A stretch of 64,000 nucleotides of DNA from Micromonospora sp. WMMD882 (lineage in GTDB: Bacteria > Actinomycetota > Actinomycetes > Mycobacteriales > Micromonosporaceae), in NCBI RefSeq assembly GCF_027497255.1, contig NZ_CP114903.1:3472001-3536000 (forward strand), written 5' to 3'. Shown piece by piece: positions 37,791-49,195 of the stretch. The translations under genes and the position numbers were made by a program. Positions within the stretch are counted from its first letter, which is position 1, and every line of letters begins with the position of its first letter. The notes beneath the pieces were generated by a model, which was given only the letters and a program-made list of their open reading frames with translations, searched no databases and had not been told where the DNA came from.

Positions 37791-38408
37791 GTGACGCCCG
37801 ACCTTCTCCACCACGTGGCGTCACCCCAGTGGGCGTACGTGCTCCTGCTCGCGCTGCTGGCCGTGGACGCCTTCGTGCCGGTGGTCCCCTCCCAGGCCGT
37901 GATGATCACCGGTGGGGCGTTGACCGTGTACGGCGAGCTGAGCCTGCCGCTGACCATCGGCGTCGGCGCGGCCGGCGTGTTCCTGGGTGACCTGGCCTGC
38001 TACCTGCTCGGCCGGCGGGCCCCCGGGTGGGGGCCGCCCCGCCAGCGGAGGCCGGGCCGGGCCCGGCGCGCCGCCGGGCGGGTCACCCGGGGGCTGCGCC
38101 GACCCGGGCCGCTGGTGATCCTGCTCTGCCGGTTCGTGCCGGGCGGCCGGATGGCGGCCTGCTTCTCCGCCGGTCGCAGCCGCTACCCGTACCGGTTGTT
38201 CCTCGGGTACGAGACGCTCGCCGCGCTCGGCTGGGCCGGCTACGGCGGGCTGGTCGGCCGGTTGGGCGGCGAGGCGCTGACCCGGTCGGCGTGGTCGCTG
38301 GCGCTGGTCGTGGTCGGGGCGGCGGCCGGGTTCGCGGCCGGCGGCTGGGCGCTGAACCGGGTCGCCGCCCGCCACGCCGGCAAGAGCCAGGCCACCACCA
38401 CCGAGTGA
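37791..38408 (+). CDS. DedA family membrane protein
   Basis: A 205-residue DedA/SNARE-associated-type protein with about five hydrophobic segments, including FVPVVPSQAVMITGGAL and the conserved LLCRFVPGGRMAACFSAGRSRY. DedA proteins are now regarded as lipid scramblases or flippases, for example for undecaprenyl phosphate. GTG 37791 is chosen because GAGG lies six bases upstream and overlaps the alternative GTG at 37785. Confidence 0.86.
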   Translation: MTPDLLHHVASPQWAYVLLLALLAVDAFVPVVPSQAVMITGGALTVYGELSLPLTIGVGAAGVFLGDLACYLLGRRAPGWGPPRQRRPGRARRAAGRVTRGLRRPGPLVILLCRFVPGGRMAACFSAGRSRYPYRLFLGYETLAALGWAGYGGLVGRLGGEALTRSAWSLALVVVGAAAGFAAGGWALNRVAARHAGKSQATTTE

Positions 38409-38436
38409 CCACCACCGGCCGGCGCGGCGTGCCTGG

Positions 38437-39840
38437 TCACTCCAGCTCGTGCAGCATCAACTGGCGGGCCGCCTCGCCGATCGAGCCGGACAGCGACGGG
38501 TAGATGGTGAACGTCTGGGCCAGCTCGTTGACGGTGAGGTTGTTCTCCACGGCCATGGTGATCGGCAGGATCAGCTCGCTGGCCTTCGGCGCGACCACCA
38601 CCCCGCCCACCACCTGGCCGCTGGCCGGGCGGCAGAACAGCTTCACGAAGCCGTCGTCGAGCCCGGCCATCTTGGCCCGCGGGTTGCCGGACAGCGGCAG
38701 CATCACCGAGCGGGCCGGCATCCGCCCGGAATCCACCTCGTCCTGCGCCACGCCCACGGTGGCCAGCTCCGGGTCGGTGAAGACGTTCGCCGAGACGGTC
38801 CGCAGCCGCAGCGGCCGGACCGCCTCGCCGAGCGCGTGCCACATGGCGATCCGGCCCTGCATGGCGGCCACGCTGGCCAGTGGGAGCAGACCGGTGCAGT
38901 CGCCGGCCGCGTAGATGCCGGGGACGCTGGTCCGGGAGACCCGGTCGACGGTGACGTAGCCGCCCTGGGCGAGCTGGACGCCGTACTCGGCCAGGTTGAG
39001 GCCGGCGGTGTTCGGCACCGAGCCGACCGCGATCAGCGCGTGTGAGCCGTACACGATGCGCCCGTCGGAGAGCTCGACCTCGACGCCGCTGCCGGCGCGG
39101 CGGACCGCGTTGGCGCGCGAGTTGTTGAGGATGCTCATGCCCCGGGAGCGGAAGACGCGTTCGATGGCCATGGCGGCGTCGGCGTCCTCGTGCGGCATCA
39201 CCCGGTCCCGACTGGAGACCAGGGTGACCTGCACCCCCATCGCCAGGTACGCGCTGGCGAACTCGGCGCCGGTCACGCCGGAGCCGACCACGACCAGGTG
39301 CTCGGGCAGCTCGGGCAGGTCGTAGACCTGCCGCCAGGTGAGGATGCGCTCGCCGTCGGGCAGGGCGGTGGGGAGCTGGCGGGGGGTCGCCCCGGTGGCG
39401 ACCAGCACGGTGTCCGCGTCGATGGAGTATTCCGGGCCGCCGTCGGTCGGGGCGACCACCACCCGGTGGGTGTGGCCGAGCATGTCCTCGCCGAGCCGGG
39501 CCCGGCCGGCGACCACCGTCACCCCGGCCTTGAGCAGCTTGGCGTGGATGTCGCCGGACTGGGCCACGGCCAGCCGCTTGACCCGCTCGTGCACGGCCCG
39601 CGCGTCGACGGTGACCGCCTCCAGGCCGTCGGAGTGCACCCCGAACTCCTCGGTGTCCCGGTAGCCGGTCACCACCTCGGAGCTGGCGATGAAGGTCTTG
39701 GACGGGACGCAGTCCCAGAGCACGCACGCGCCCCCGGCGCCCTCGGCCTCCACCACGGTGACATCGGCGTCGAGCTGGGCGGCGACCAGCGCCGCCTCGT
39801 ACCCGGCCGGTCCCCCACCGATGATCACTATCTGGCTCAC
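38437..39840 (-). CDS. lpdA: LpdA-type NAD(P)H-quinone reductase (dihydrolipoamide dehydrogenase fold)
   Basis: A 467-residue flavoprotein disulfide reductase: FAD motif VIIGGGPAGYEAA, redox pair CVLWDCVPSK (Cys-x4-Cys), NAD motif VVVGSGVTGAEFA and AAGDCTG. At the C-terminus the usual HxHPTLSE, with the catalytic His-Glu dyad, is replaced by TIYPSLSGS. Mycobacterial LpdA (Rv3303c) has a similarly altered active site and acts as a quinone reductase, so this is unlikely to serve pyruvate dehydrogenase. It is divergent from the GGCT-like gene. Confidence 0.88.
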   Translation of the reverse strand: MSQIVIIGGGPAGYEAALVAAQLDADVTVVEAEGAGGACVLWDCVPSKTFIASSEVVTGYRDTEEFGVHSDGLEAVTVDARAVHERVKRLAVAQSGDIHAKLLKAGVTVVAGRARLGEDMLGHTHRVVVAPTDGGPEYSIDADTVLVATGATPRQLPTALPDGERILTWRQVYDLPELPEHLVVVGSGVTGAEFASAYLAMGVQVTLVSSRDRVMPHEDADAAMAIERVFRSRGMSILNNSRANAVRRAGSGVEVELSDGRIVYGSHALIAVGSVPNTAGLNLAEYGVQLAQGGYVTVDRVSRTSVPGIYAAGDCTGLLPLASVAAMQGRIAMWHALGEAVRPLRLRTVSANVFTDPELATVGVAQDEVDSGRMPARSVMLPLSGNPRAKMAGLDDGFVKLFCRPASGQVVGGVVVAPKASELILPITMAVENNLTVNELAQTFTIYPSLSGSIGEAARQLMLHELE

Positions 39841-39947
39841 AGCCGCCGCCCTCCGTCGCTTCCCGTACCGATTTTCTCTTCCCCAACCTGCCCGACACGC
39901 ACCGTTCGTATTCTCCCCCGCCCGTCCGCCGGGCTATCGTCATCGCC

Positions 39948-40403
39948 GTGCGTCATTACGCCGCCTACGGCTCAAACCTGGACCCCGCCCGGATGCGCGC
40001 CTACTGCCCGCACTCGCCGATGGTCGGTGTCGGCTGGCTGGAAGGCTGGCGGCTGACCTTCGCCGGCGAGGGCGAGATCGGCTGGGAGGGCGCGGTCAGC
40101 ACCATCGTCGAGTCCCCCGGCGACCGGGTGTTCGTGGCGCTCTACGACATCCACCCCTTCGACGCCGCCCACCTCGACGAGATGGAGGGGGTGGTCGCCG
40201 GCACGTACCGCAAGCTGCACGTGCGGGTCTCGACCCTGGACGGCGACGTGACCGCCTGGGTCTACGTCTTCGCCGGGTACGAGGGCGGGCTGCCGACCGC
40301 GTGGTACCTCTCCGAGATCGCCACCGCGGCCGAGAAGGCGGGCGCGCCCGACGACTACGTCATGGAGCTGCGGTCCCGGCCCACCGGCACCGCGTCCGCG
40401 TAG
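39948..40403 (+). CDS. Gamma-glutamylcyclotransferase-like protein
   Basis: A 151-residue GGCT-fold protein: AAYGSNLDPARM at the start is the substrate-binding loop, and HLDEMEGVVAGTYRK contains the catalytic-position Glu. The C-terminal GGLPTAWYLSEI is typical. Such enzymes release 5-oxoproline from gamma-glutamyl compounds, although many bacterial members are uncharacterised. GTG 39948 lies seven bases after a TATCGT hexamer. Confidence 0.88.
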   Translation: MRHYAAYGSNLDPARMRAYCPHSPMVGVGWLEGWRLTFAGEGEIGWEGAVSTIVESPGDRVFVALYDIHPFDAAHLDEMEGVVAGTYRKLHVRVSTLDGDVTAWVYVFAGYEGGLPTAWYLSEIATAAEKAGAPDDYVMELRSRPTGTASA

Positions 40404-40505
40404 CACGTCCGACACCCCCTCAGTCTGCGCGGTCACGGTACGCGAGCAGGTCGTACCCCTGACCGGCGACCCGACCGGGCCGCCCACGGTACGCCGGTCC
40501 GGCGC

Positions 40506-41543
40506 TCAGCGGGCCGGGTCGTCGTCCGCACCCGTGGGGGTGTCCTCGCGCAGCAGCGCCTCCAGGGCCGCCTCGACCTCGCCGGTGTGCCGCCGGGCCA
40601 CCGCGACGGCCCGCTCGGCGGCCCGACGGGCCAGTTTGCGCCGGCTGACCTCCTGCTCGGCGACGGCCCGACGGCGTTCCACCTCGGCCAGCTCGGCCTC
40701 GACGGCGGCCAGGTCGTCGGCGGCGTCCCGCTCGGCCCGCGTCGCGCCGGCCAGGTCCGCCGCCGCCCGTTCCTGACCGGTACGCGCCTTCGTCAGCTCC
40801 CGCTCCAGGACGCGTCGCCGCCGGTCCCGTTCCGCCCGTTCCTCCCGTTCGGCCCGACGTGCGGCCCGGTCGGCTGCCGCCCCGGCCACCTGGTCGGCCC
40901 GGTCGGCCGCGCCGGTCACCCGGTCGGCCCGGCCCCGCCCGGTGGTTCCCGACCGGGTGTCCGGGGCTGACGGCGGCCCGTCGGGCGCCGTACCGGCGGT
41001 GTCGTCGGGCGCCGTACCGGCGGTGTCGTCGGTGACCAGCCGGAGCTGCGGCCGGGGCACCTCGCCGAAGCCGGAGTGGCTGACCGCCCGCAGCAGCCGC
41101 CCGGAGCGGACCTGCTCGGCCACCCCGGTGTCGGAGAGCGCCGCGTTGAGGGTCGCCTCGACCTCGGCCAGCGGCAGCCGGGTGGCCGGCGGCGCGCCCT
41201 CCGTGCCGGCGGCCAGGGCGCGGGCCTCGGCCACCAGCGCGGCGACCACCGCGCGCCGCTGGGCGGAGAGTTCCCGCAGTTTCGGGCCGCGCAGGTCGCG
41301 CTGGGCGGCGCGGAGCGCGTCGGCCAGCGCAGTCAGGTCGGCGACCAGCTCGGGTCGCCGGATGGCCAGCAGGTTGACCAGCCAGGCCGCCACCGTCGGT
41401 CGGCGCAGCCGGGCGATCTCCCGGGCGGTCGCCGGGTCGCCCGCCCGGCGGGTCTCGGCCACGGCGGCGTCCCGGACGGCCACGAACCCGTCCGGTGGCG
41501 TGCCGTAGAGCCGGCGCAGCAGGTCACGGGAGGGGGCGGCCAT
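40506..41543 (-). CDS. Hypothetical coiled-coil protein
   Basis: A 345-residue protein with an N-terminal helical part (LYGTPPDGFVAVRDAAVAET; TVAAWLVNLLAIRRP) that looks like a conserved actinomycete domain I cannot name. The C-terminal half (about 230-330) is a long charged coiled coil rich in Arg, Ala and Glu. A tandem pair DDTAGTAP lies in the linker. Cytoplasmic; no membrane segment. The ATG is four bases after the stop of the MBL hydrolase gene, so both are in one operon. Confidence 0.72.
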   Translation of the reverse strand: MAAPSRDLLRRLYGTPPDGFVAVRDAAVAETRRAGDPATAREIARLRRPTVAAWLVNLLAIRRPELVADLTALADALRAAQRDLRGPKLRELSAQRRAVVAALVAEARALAAGTEGAPPATRLPLAEVEATLNAALSDTGVAEQVRSGRLLRAVSHSGFGEVPRPQLRLVTDDTAGTAPDDTAGTAPDGPPSAPDTRSGTTGRGRADRVTGAADRADQVAGAAADRAARRAEREERAERDRRRRVLERELTKARTGQERAAADLAGATRAERDAADDLAAVEAELAEVERRRAVAEQEVSRRKLARRAAERAVAVARRHTGEVEAALEALLREDTPTGADDDPAR

Positions 41544-41547
41544 CGCC

Positions 41548-42180
41548 TCAGACGTCGATCCGGGCGCCCGGCTCCAGCCGGCGGTAGTCGACGGTGGACA
41601 ACCGCCGGAAGTTGGCGTCCAGCACACCGAGCCCGTTGGCGTTGAGCAACCCGTCGTGCAGGGCGTACGCGCGACGCGGGGCGACCGCCCGGAGGAAGTC
41701 CAGGGACTCGGAGAACTTCGCCCACGGCGCGTGGATCGGCAGGAACAGCGTGTCGATCTCCACGTCGTCCGGGGCGACCAGCGCGTCCCCCGGGTGGTAG
41801 ACCACGTCGTCGATCAGGTACCCGAGGTTGTCGACGACCGGGATGTCGGGGTGGATCACGGCGTGCCGACCGCCGTACGCGCGCACCGGGATGCCGGCGG
41901 CGGTGAACGACTGCCCGACCTCGACGGGGCTCAGCACGTCGGGCAGCCCGTCCACGGCGCCGGCCAGCGCGGCCGGCCCGTACAGGGTGAACGGGCGGCG
42001 GTCGAGCTGCCGGGCCAGCGCGGCGGCGTCGACGTGGTCCGGGTGCTGGTGCGTGACGAGCACCGCGTCCGCGCCGTCGAGCGCCTCGGCCGTCTCGCTG
42101 AACGTGCCCGGGTCGACGACGAGCACCCCGCCGTCGTGCTCGACGCGGACACAGGAGTGTCCGTACTTGGTCAACCGCAT
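41548..42180 (-). CDS. MBL-fold metallohydrolase (UlaG-like)
   Basis: A 210-residue metallo-beta-lactamase-fold protein: MRLTKYGHSCVRVE at the start, metal site HQHPDH (44-49), further ligands in GGRHAVIH, HPGDALV and ALHDGLL. The small UlaG-like group includes esterases and lactonases; the substrate is unknown. It is first in an operon with the coiled-coil protein. Confidence 0.88.
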   Translation of the reverse strand: MRLTKYGHSCVRVEHDGGVLVVDPGTFSETAEALDGADAVLVTHQHPDHVDAAALARQLDRRPFTLYGPAALAGAVDGLPDVLSPVEVGQSFTAAGIPVRAYGGRHAVIHPDIPVVDNLGYLIDDVVYHPGDALVAPDDVEIDTLFLPIHAPWAKFSESLDFLRAVAPRRAYALHDGLLNANGLGVLDANFRRLSTVDYRRLEPGARIDV

Positions 42181-42323
42181 TCGTGACTCCTCGACAACCG
42201 AATCGTGACGTTTCTGAAGCGCAGTCTGCCGGAACGCGACCGGGATCGCGTCTCGTCTGATCGATCGCCCGTGTCCGCGGGTCGGGCAGCCGACCGGGAC
42301 GGGCCTCGGAGAACGGAGCGAAC

Positions 42324-43454
42324 ATGGTCGACATCGGACGCCGCCGCTGGGGTGCGGCGGCTCTCACGTTGGGGCTGGCCGCGGCGCTCGCCGTCAGCGG
42401 ATGCAGCAGCAGCGACTCGGGCGGCGACGAGAACGCGGCCGACGCCCCGGCGAACGTGCCCCCGGCCGCCGCGCCGGAGCAGGGCGACGCCGACCAGGGT
42501 GGGGACGCCGCCGCCACGCAGCGTGGCGGGGCCGGCGCGGACCTGCGGGTGGACCAGCGGGCCATCGTCTACCGCGGGTCGATCATGGTCGAGGTGAAGG
42601 ACGTCGACCAGGCGGCCCGGGAGGTGACCGCGTTGGCCACCGCTGTCGGCGGGTTCGTCGGCGGCGACCAGCGGCGCACCGTCGACTCCGACGCCCGCGC
42701 CGAGCTGGAGCTGCGGGTGCCGGCGGCGAAGTTCACCGGCGCGGTCGACGAGGTCGCGAAGCTGGGCCGCCAGCAACGACGGGAGATCCATACCGAGGAC
42801 GTCACCGAGGAGACCGTCGACCTGGACGCCCGGATCGTCACCCAGCGGGCCCGGGTGGACAACGCCCGCCGGCTGCTGTCCCGGGCCACCTCCATCGGCG
42901 ACCTGGTGTCGCTGGAGAACGAGCTGGGCCGCCGCGAGGCCGACCTGGCCTCGCTGGAGGCGAAGAAGCGCCGGCTGGCCGACCTGACCGCGCTCTCCAC
43001 GCTCACCGTGACGCTGGTCGGGCCGAACGCCCGGCCGGTGGAGACCGGGGAGAGCGGCTTCTGGGCCGGGCTGACCGAAAGCTGGCGGGTCTTCCTGGAG
43101 TCGGTCACCGTGCTGGTCACCCTGATCGGGGCGCTGCTGCCGTGGCTGGTCGCGTTCGGCCTGCCGGCCTGGCTGGCCTGGCGGCTGCTGCGCCGCCGCC
43201 GGCGTCCCACGTCACCGGCCCCCACCGCCGGGCCGCTGCCGCGCCCGCGCGTCGGGCCGATGCCGCCGGCCCCCGCCGGTGGGCCCGGACCCTACCCGTC
43301 CGCTGACGGGCCCGGTGACCCGTCGGGCCCGGTCCGGCCCGCCGGTGGACCCACGGGCACGCCCACGGGTCAGCCGACGTCGGCCACCCCCACCGGGACC
43401 GCGCCCGGGGTCAGCGGACCGCCGCCAGCGCCCGGAGCGCGGTCTGCACCATGA
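42324..43454 (+). CDS. DUF4349 lipoprotein
   Basis: A 376-residue lipoprotein with signal peptide and lipobox LAVSGC (Cys near 27), a Gly/Ala-rich linker, then the DUF4349 domain: AIVYRGSIMVEVKDVDQAAR, VGGFVGGDQR, ELRVPAAKF and a coiled coil LENELGRREADLASLEAKKR. One membrane helix (about 265-290) and a Pro-rich tail follow. It is anchored by lipid and helix. Role unknown. GGAG five bases before ATG. Its 3' end overlaps the convergent peptidase gene by 44 bp. Confidence 0.88.
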   Translation: MVDIGRRRWGAAALTLGLAAALAVSGCSSSDSGGDENAADAPANVPPAAAPEQGDADQGGDAAATQRGGAGADLRVDQRAIVYRGSIMVEVKDVDQAAREVTALATAVGGFVGGDQRRTVDSDARAELELRVPAAKFTGAVDEVAKLGRQQRREIHTEDVTEETVDLDARIVTQRARVDNARRLLSRATSIGDLVSLENELGRREADLASLEAKKRRLADLTALSTLTVTLVGPNARPVETGESGFWAGLTESWRVFLESVTVLVTLIGALLPWLVAFGLPAWLAWRLLRRRRRPTSPAPTAGPLPRPRVGPMPPAPAGGPGPYPSADGPGDPSGPVRPAGGPTGTPTGQPTSATPTGTAPGVSGPPPAPGARSAP

Positions 43455-44670
43455 GTCGGACGCCGACGGTGATGCACCGCTCGTCCACGTCGAAGGACGG
43501 GCGGTGCAGGTCCAGGTTGGGTCCGGACCGGCCGACGCCGAGCCGGGCCAGGGCGCCGGGGACGTACTCCAGGTACCAGGAGAAGTCCTCACCGCCCATG
43601 CTCTGCGGGGTCTCCGCGATCCCCTCCGGGCCGAGCGTGTCGGCGGTGGCGGCGGTGAGCACCTGGATCGCCCGCGCGTCGTTGCTGACCGGCGGGCGGC
43701 CCCGCAGGTACTCCAGGTCGACGGTGGCGCCGGTGGGCGCGAGGACGTCCCGCACCACCTGGGCCACGATCTTGGGAGCTTCCTCCCAGGCGTCCCGGTC
43801 CATCACCCGCAGGGTGCCGGCGGCGACCGCCTCGGACGGGATGACGTTGTAGCGGGTGCCGGCGGACGCCTGACCGAACACCAGCAGCAGCCCGCTGCTG
43901 GCCGCCACCCGGCGACTGACCAGCGCCGGCACCTCGGTGACCAGGCGACCCAGCGCGTCGACGAGGTCGACGGTGAGGTGCGGCCGGGCGGTGTGGCCGC
44001 CCGGCCCGGTCAGTCGGACGGTGACGTTGTCGGCGGCGGCGGTGATCGGGCCGACCCGCAGGCCGATCTGCCCGACCGGCAGGTTCGGGTCGCAGTGCAG
44101 GGCGAAGATCTGGGCGACGTCCTCCAGCCCGCCGGCCTCGATGACCTCCAGCGAGCCGCAGGGCAGGATCTCCTCGGCCGGCTGGAAGATCAGCCGGACC
44201 CGGCCGGGCAGCTCACCGAGGTCGGCGAGCTGGGCCAGCAGCATGCCGACGCCGAGCAGCACGGTGGTGTGCACGTCGTGCCCGCAGGCGTGGCAGACCC
44301 CGTCGACCGTGGAGCGGTACGGCACGTCCTTGGCGTCGGTCAGCGGCAACGCGTCGATGTCGGCCCGCAGCGCGACCACCGGGCCGTCCGGGCGACCGTC
44401 GATGTCGCAGATCACCCCGTTGCCCTTGGGCAGCATCCGGGGGCGCAGCCCGGCCAGGGACAGCTCCCGGGCGATCAGGGCGGCCGTCTCGAACTCCTCG
44501 CCGGAGAGCTCCGGATGGGAGTGGATGTGCCGACGGGTGGCGACGAGACCGGGCGCCCGGAGCGTGAGCAGATGGTCCAGCTCGAACGGCAGGGGCTGGG
44601 ATCCGGCAGGCGCCTCGGGTCGGGACGACACCGGATGGCTGCCGTTGGGCAGCGTCAACGCACTCGTCAC
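43411..44670 (-). CDS. M20 family metallopeptidase / amidohydrolase
   Basis: A 419-residue M20D-type amidohydrolase: RRHIHSHPELSGEEFETA, ALRADIDALPL, CHACGHDVHTTVLLG, FQPAEEILPCG, GPGGHTARPH and a C-terminal SMGGEDFSWYLEY. This matches hippurate- or indole-acetyl-amino-acid hydrolase-like enzymes with a Cys/His di-metal site. Start GTG 44670 is chosen; upstream 99 codons lack motifs and ribosome site. Substrate unknown. Confidence 0.9.
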   Translation of the reverse strand: MTSALTLPNGSHPVSSRPEAPAGSQPLPFELDHLLTLRAPGLVATRRHIHSHPELSGEEFETAALIARELSLAGLRPRMLPKGNGVICDIDGRPDGPVVALRADIDALPLTDAKDVPYRSTVDGVCHACGHDVHTTVLLGVGMLLAQLADLGELPGRVRLIFQPAEEILPCGSLEVIEAGGLEDVAQIFALHCDPNLPVGQIGLRVGPITAAADNVTVRLTGPGGHTARPHLTVDLVDALGRLVTEVPALVSRRVAASSGLLLVFGQASAGTRYNVIPSEAVAAGTLRVMDRDAWEEAPKIVAQVVRDVLAPTGATVDLEYLRGRPPVSNDARAIQVLTAATADTLGPEGIAETPQSMGGEDFSWYLEYVPGALARLGVGRSGPNLDLHRPSFDVDERCITVGVRLMVQTALRALAAVR

Positions 44671-44986
44671 GTCGGTTTCTCGATCACTGTCGGTGGAATG
44701 GGACTCGGACAGCCTAGACCGTCGACGGTGACGCTGCGCAACTTCGTTACGGTGATCGTCGGACCGCGAAGCGTCACTCCACCCCTGGTCGGAGCGCTCC
44801 GCGGCGTACGAGACAGCAGGTGGATCGCGGTCGGACGGCCTCATCTGTCCCACCCCTCCTACGCCGCGTAACCAGCGGGACGACAGTGACCGGTCACCTG
44901 GAATCGGCGATTTTCGTTCCGAATTGTCGCATTGCCCGGCTGGTTCGGGATCCACTCCGACACCCATCCGACAGCCGGATCAGCGA

Positions 44987-45021
44987 AACGGTGGCGCCCC
45001 CCGGCGGGCGACACCACCGTT
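44987..45021 (-). terminator. Terminator hairpin after the mutase gene
   Basis: AACGGTGG / CCACCGTT, perfect 8-bp outer stem with a GC-rich inner pairing, 17 bp beyond the mutase stop. The rest of the 44671-45038 spacer shows the peptidase promoter region only. Confidence 0.6.
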
Positions 45022-45038
45022 ACCGGAAACGAACGAGG

Positions 45039-46622
<1,584 letters not shown>

Positions 46623-46829
46623 CACCGGATGGTAGGACGCCCTGCTCGAAGCGGGGATGAGGGATTGCGCACAGCCGCGAGGACGAGGCCGTACGGGCGG
46701 GCCGGAGAGCAGCACGTATGGTCGTACGTGGAAGAACGCCCGCCGCGTCGGCTTTCGCATCGGGTGTCGGAACCCGCAAGATAGAGGGGTTGTGTCCCAG
46801 CCCCCTCGATTTACTCCGGTGGCTTTTCT

Positions 46830-49121
46830 GTGACTCAGATCCCGACGTGGAGCGGCGGACCGGCCAGTCCACCCAACGGGCGTGCAGCCCCCGGCACCAC
46901 CATCGGTGGTCGCTACGAGCTGCGCTCCCCGGTGGGCAACGGCGGCATGGGCACGGTCTGGCGGGCCACAGACACGCTTCTCCGACGAGACGTGGCGGTC
47001 AAGGAGGTCGTCCTCCCGCCGGGCCTGGCGCCCAGCGACCGCGACGCGATGTACGAACGCACCCTCCGCGAGGCCCGGGCCGCCGCGGCCATCCAGCATC
47101 CGGCCGTGGTGCAGGTCTACGACGTGGTCACCGAGAACGGCCGCCCGTGGATCGTGATGGAGCTGCTGGACGCCCGCAGCCTCGCCGACATGGTCATCGA
47201 GGACGGCCCGCTGCCACCCCGCGCGGTCGCCAAGATCGGCATAGCGCTGCTCGGCGCGCTGGAGGTGGCGCACGCGATGAGCGTGCTGCACCGGGACGTC
47301 AAACCGGCGAACGTGCTGATCTGCACCGACGGTCGCTGCGTGCTCACCGACTTCGGTGTCGCCCGGATGCCCACCGACGTGCAGCTCACCACCCCGGGCA
47401 TGGTGCTCGGCTCGCCGCACTTCATCTCGCCCGAGCGGGCCATGGGGCAGGATTTCGGCCCGCCGAGCGACCTGTTCTCGCTGGGCGTGACGCTCTACAC
47501 CGCGGTCGAGGGGCGCCCCCCGTTCGACAAGGGCGACCCGATCGAGACGATGCACTCGGTGGTCGAGGACGAGCCGGCCCCGCCGAGCCGTAGCGGCCCG
47601 CTGACCCGGGTGCTGATGGGTCTGCTGGAGAAGGACCCGGCCCGCCGCTTCGACGTGCACACCTCCCGGGCCATGCTGCGCGAGCTGCTGGCCGGTCCGC
47701 TGGCCAGCAACGCGGCGGCGGTCAACTCGGTCACCGACCCGTACGCGGTGGTGCCGGTGCCCCGGTCCACCCCGCCGACGCCGGCGCGGGTGGAGGAGCC
47801 CAAGCCGGCCGGGCAGATCGGCGGGCGGGCGATGATCGCGCCCGAGGAGTCGCTCACCGACCGGCTCGCCGCGCTGCGCCGGGGCGGGCAGCCGAAGACC
47901 GCCCCGGCGACGTCCGCCCTGGCGGACACCAGCGCGGACGCGCTCGCCGGCCCGCTGCACACCCCGACCGGAGCGATGCCCCCGTCGACCGCCCGGAGCA
48001 AGGGTCCGGGCACCACGTACGGCGGTCGCGGCGAGCCGGGCGCGGCCGACGCCACCACGCCGGTCCGGCAGGACACCGCCCCCACGGTCCACCTCGGCCG
48101 CGCCGGTGACGCCAAGGGCGGGCCCGACGGCGACGCCAGGAGCGGTTTCGGCCCCGCGCCGATGGCCGCCGGCTTCGACCCGGTCGCCCGGGGCGGCGCC
48201 GACACCACCGCCTTCGACACCACGGCCAGGGGCGGGTTCGACGCCACGGTCAAGGGCGGGTTGCCGACCGTCGGCGGCGCCCGGCAGTCGGAGGCCACCC
48301 AACGCATCGGCGGCGCCTACGGACGACCGCCCGAGGTCACCCAGGCGGTCCCGCAGGCCGGCGGCCCGGCCGACGCCACCCAGCGCCTCGGCGGCGGGTA
48401 CGCCGGGTCGACGGGCAGCCCGTGGTCGACGTCCCCGGGCGTCGCCGGCACGCCACCGTGGGCGACCGCCGGCGGCCCGCCGGCCCCCGGGCCGGGCAGC
48501 GACGGCGGTGGCCTGCTCGGGCGGGTACGGCGGTGGCCGCGCAAGGTCCAGCTCGCCGCCGCCGGTGGGCTGGTCGCGGTGCTGCTGGTCGGCCTGATCC
48601 TCGCGGTCAGCGGCGGGGACGACGAGACGCCACCGGTCCCGCAGGCCCAGCCCAGCGCTACCGCGTCACCGGCGCCCGCCCTGGAGCTGGCGGAGCACTC
48701 GGCGCGGGGCGTCACCGTGCTGGTGCCGAAGGGCTGGAAGCAGGCCAGCGGCGGCAGCTACACCGACTACACCGACCCGGAGGACAGCGGCCGGCGGGTC
48801 CGGATCATCATCGAGCCGTTCCGGACGACCTCGATGCGGTGGGCCGAGGTCGCCGCGGACGGCCTGCGCACCCGGGACTCCTGCGCCAAGCCGTACGAGC
48901 AGCTCGCCCTGGAGGAGCAGGAGCTGGCCGGGAAGACGGCGGCGCAGTTGGAGTACACCTGCGGCGAGGGGGACGCCAAGCGGCACGGGGTGTGGCGGGG
49001 CGTCGTGCACGACGGCAAGGCGTACTCGTTCTACCTGACCGCCACCGACTCCCGGTTCGCCGAGAGCAAGCCGATCTTCGACGAGATGGTCAAGTCGTTC
49101 CAGTTGACCGACGCCGGCTGA
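46830..49121 (+). CDS. Receptor-type serine/threonine protein kinase
   Basis: A 763-residue PknB-like kinase. The kinase domain (about 27-285) has [33 protein letters not shown] and SPHFISPE. A 280-residue low-complexity linker with GG-F-D-T-like repeats follows, then a membrane helix ([13 protein letters not shown], about 575) and a 150-residue exported domain ([33 protein letters not shown]). No PASTA repeats. The exported domain resembles that of the first kinase (24375-26348). GTG start. Confidence 0.95.
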   Translation: MTQIPTWSGGPASPPNGRAAPGTTIGGRYELRSPVGNGGMGTVWRATDTLLRRDVAVKEVVLPPGLAPSDRDAMYERTLREARAAAAIQHPAVVQVYDVVTENGRPWIVMELLDARSLADMVIEDGPLPPRAVAKIGIALLGALEVAHAMSVLHRDVKPANVLICTDGRCVLTDFGVARMPTDVQLTTPGMVLGSPHFISPERAMGQDFGPPSDLFSLGVTLYTAVEGRPPFDKGDPIETMHSVVEDEPAPPSRSGPLTRVLMGLLEKDPARRFDVHTSRAMLRELLAGPLASNAAAVNSVTDPYAVVPVPRSTPPTPARVEEPKPAGQIGGRAMIAPEESLTDRLAALRRGGQPKTAPATSALADTSADALAGPLHTPTGAMPPSTARSKGPGTTYGGRGEPGAADATTPVRQDTAPTVHLGRAGDAKGGPDGDARSGFGPAPMAAGFDPVARGGADTTAFDTTARGGFDATVKGGLPTVGGARQSEATQRIGGAYGRPPEVTQAVPQAGGPADATQRLGGGYAGSTGSPWSTSPGVAGTPPWATAGGPPAPGPGSDGGGLLGRVRRWPRKVQLAAAGGLVAVLLVGLILAVSGGDDETPPVPQAQPSATASPAPALELAEHSARGVTVLVPKGWKQASGGSYTDYTDPEDSGRRVRIIIEPFRTTSMRWAEVAADGLRTRDSCAKPYEQLALEEQELAGKTAAQLEYTCGEGDAKRHGVWRGVVHDGKAYSFYLTATDSRFAESKPIFDEMVKSFQLTDAG

Positions 49122-49195
49122 ACCGCCGACGCCGGGCGCGCCGGCTGACGCGGGCCGGCGGGGCGTGGTGATCCGCCGCCGTGCTATCAAGGGGC

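Noticed and set aside
38437..39840. E3 component of pyruvate dehydrogenase
   Set aside because: The catalytic His-Glu dyad is missing and no E1/E2 genes are nearby.
46623..48302. Extension of the mutase frame upstream to 48302
   Set aside because: Antisense to the second kinase; family similarity starts exactly at the ATG at 46622.
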